Source: Hyphomicrobiales bacterium
Lineage (GTDB): Bacteria; Pseudomonadota; Alphaproteobacteria; Rhizobiales; HXMU1428-3
DNA: 6,207 nucleotides
Assembly: GCA_021775385.1 (NCBI GenBank)
Contig: JAJFHW010000335.1
Coordinates: forward strand, 1-6,207
Reading direction: 5' to 3'
This document shows, one piece after another, positions 5,996-6,207 of this stretch. Each line of letters starts with the position of its first letter. The first letter of the stretch is position 1. The notes beneath the pieces are model-generated. The model was not told the origin of the DNA. It searched no databases and worked only from the letters and a program-made list of their open reading frames with translations. The translations under genes and the position numbers were made by a program.

Positions 5996-6207
5996 ATGCT
6001 GACTGATGTTGATTATCAAAATTTATTTAAATATGGCGTTACTTTGACTGGCAATGAAGATGATGCGTTTGAACTTTTACAGCAATCGATTGAAAATTTT
6101 ATTCGTAATCAAAAATTGACTGTTGATAAAAACCATATCCTCAAACCAGCTGCTTATATAAGACGATCTATCAAAAACCTATTTATTGACAAGATGCGCC
6201 ATGATCA
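5996..6207 (+). CDS. ECF-family RNA polymerase sigma factor, 3' partial
   Basis: Seventy codons of a new frame run to the right edge. The protein begins MLTDVDYQNLFKYGVTLTGN, then EDDAFELLQQSIENFI (21-36) and KPAAYIRRSIKNLFIDKMRHD (50-70). This is the region 2 pattern of ECF sigma factors: a helix around 'LTGNEDDAFELLQ', then the 'YIRRSI.NLFID..R' core- and -10-binding helix. The ATG at 5996 is forced, because an in-frame TAA (5993-5995) lies directly before it. The ribosome site is weak (GAG at 5983-5985). It lies 43 bases after bufC on the same strand and may be cotranscribed. DUF2282/DUF692/DUF2063 genes in other proteobacteria are known to sit with or be controlled by ECF sigma factors, so this is probably the operon's metal- or redox-responsive regulator. 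An anti-sigma gene would be expected just beyond the edge. Region 4 is not visible. Confidence 0.85.
   Translation, partial: MLTDVDYQNLFKYGVTLTGNEDDAFELLQQSIENFIRNQKLTVDKNHILKPAAYIRRSIKNLFIDKMRHD

Noticed and set aside
1..6207. Mobile elements, CRISPR repeats, tRNA genes and riboswitches (including a cobalamin riboswitch for the cbi genes)
   Set aside because: None was recognised. The upstream region of the cbi operon, where such a riboswitch would lie, is outside the window.

Overview
The window looks like AT-rich chromosomal DNA from a Gram-negative bacterium, most likely an alphaproteobacterium. This is inferred from gene content: a multi-pass chemoreceptor, a hydrogenase-type cytochrome b, and a DUF2282/DUF692/DUF2063 (bufferin) operon next to an ECF sigma factor. 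No rRNA, tRNA or unique marker fixes the taxon. I see no insertion sequence, CRISPR array, tRNA or phage gene.

Layout. (1) 1-1128, plus strand: the end of a CbiQ/EcfT-type membrane component and a complete CbiO-type ATPase, overlapping by 8 bases. This is the distal end of a probable cobalt/nickel ECF transporter operon. (2) 1132-1162: a perfect-stem, two-way terminator between convergent genes. (3) 1187-2677, minus strand: a methyl-accepting chemotaxis protein with about six membrane segments and almost no periplasmic sensor domain. (4) 2913-3656, plus strand: a four-helix, bis-heme cytochrome b of the HyaC/HupC (NiFe-hydrogenase) type, with no hydrogenase genes in view, followed by a 40-base perfect palindrome. 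(5) 3959-5952, plus strand: a three-gene bufferin operon. It encodes a small secreted four-cysteine precursor (BufA), a DUF692/MNIO multinuclear iron oxidase (BufB) and a DUF2063 partner (BufC). (6) 5953-5978: a hairpin. (7) 5996 to the end: the start of an ECF-family RNA polymerase sigma factor, cut by the window edge.

How the genes work together. The bufABC block is the coherent system here. BufC is expected to present the BufA precursor to BufB. BufB oxidises cysteines of BufA to copper-binding thiooxazoles, and the Sec signal peptide then sends BufA to the periplasm, where it buffers copper. The sigma factor just downstream on the same strand is probably its stress-responsive regulator, as in other bacteria where such genes sit with ECF sigma factors. 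The transporter (Co/Ni), the HyaC-like cytochrome (usually a NiFe-hydrogenase partner) and the bufferin operon share a loose transition-metal theme, but nothing in the sequence shows that they are co-regulated.
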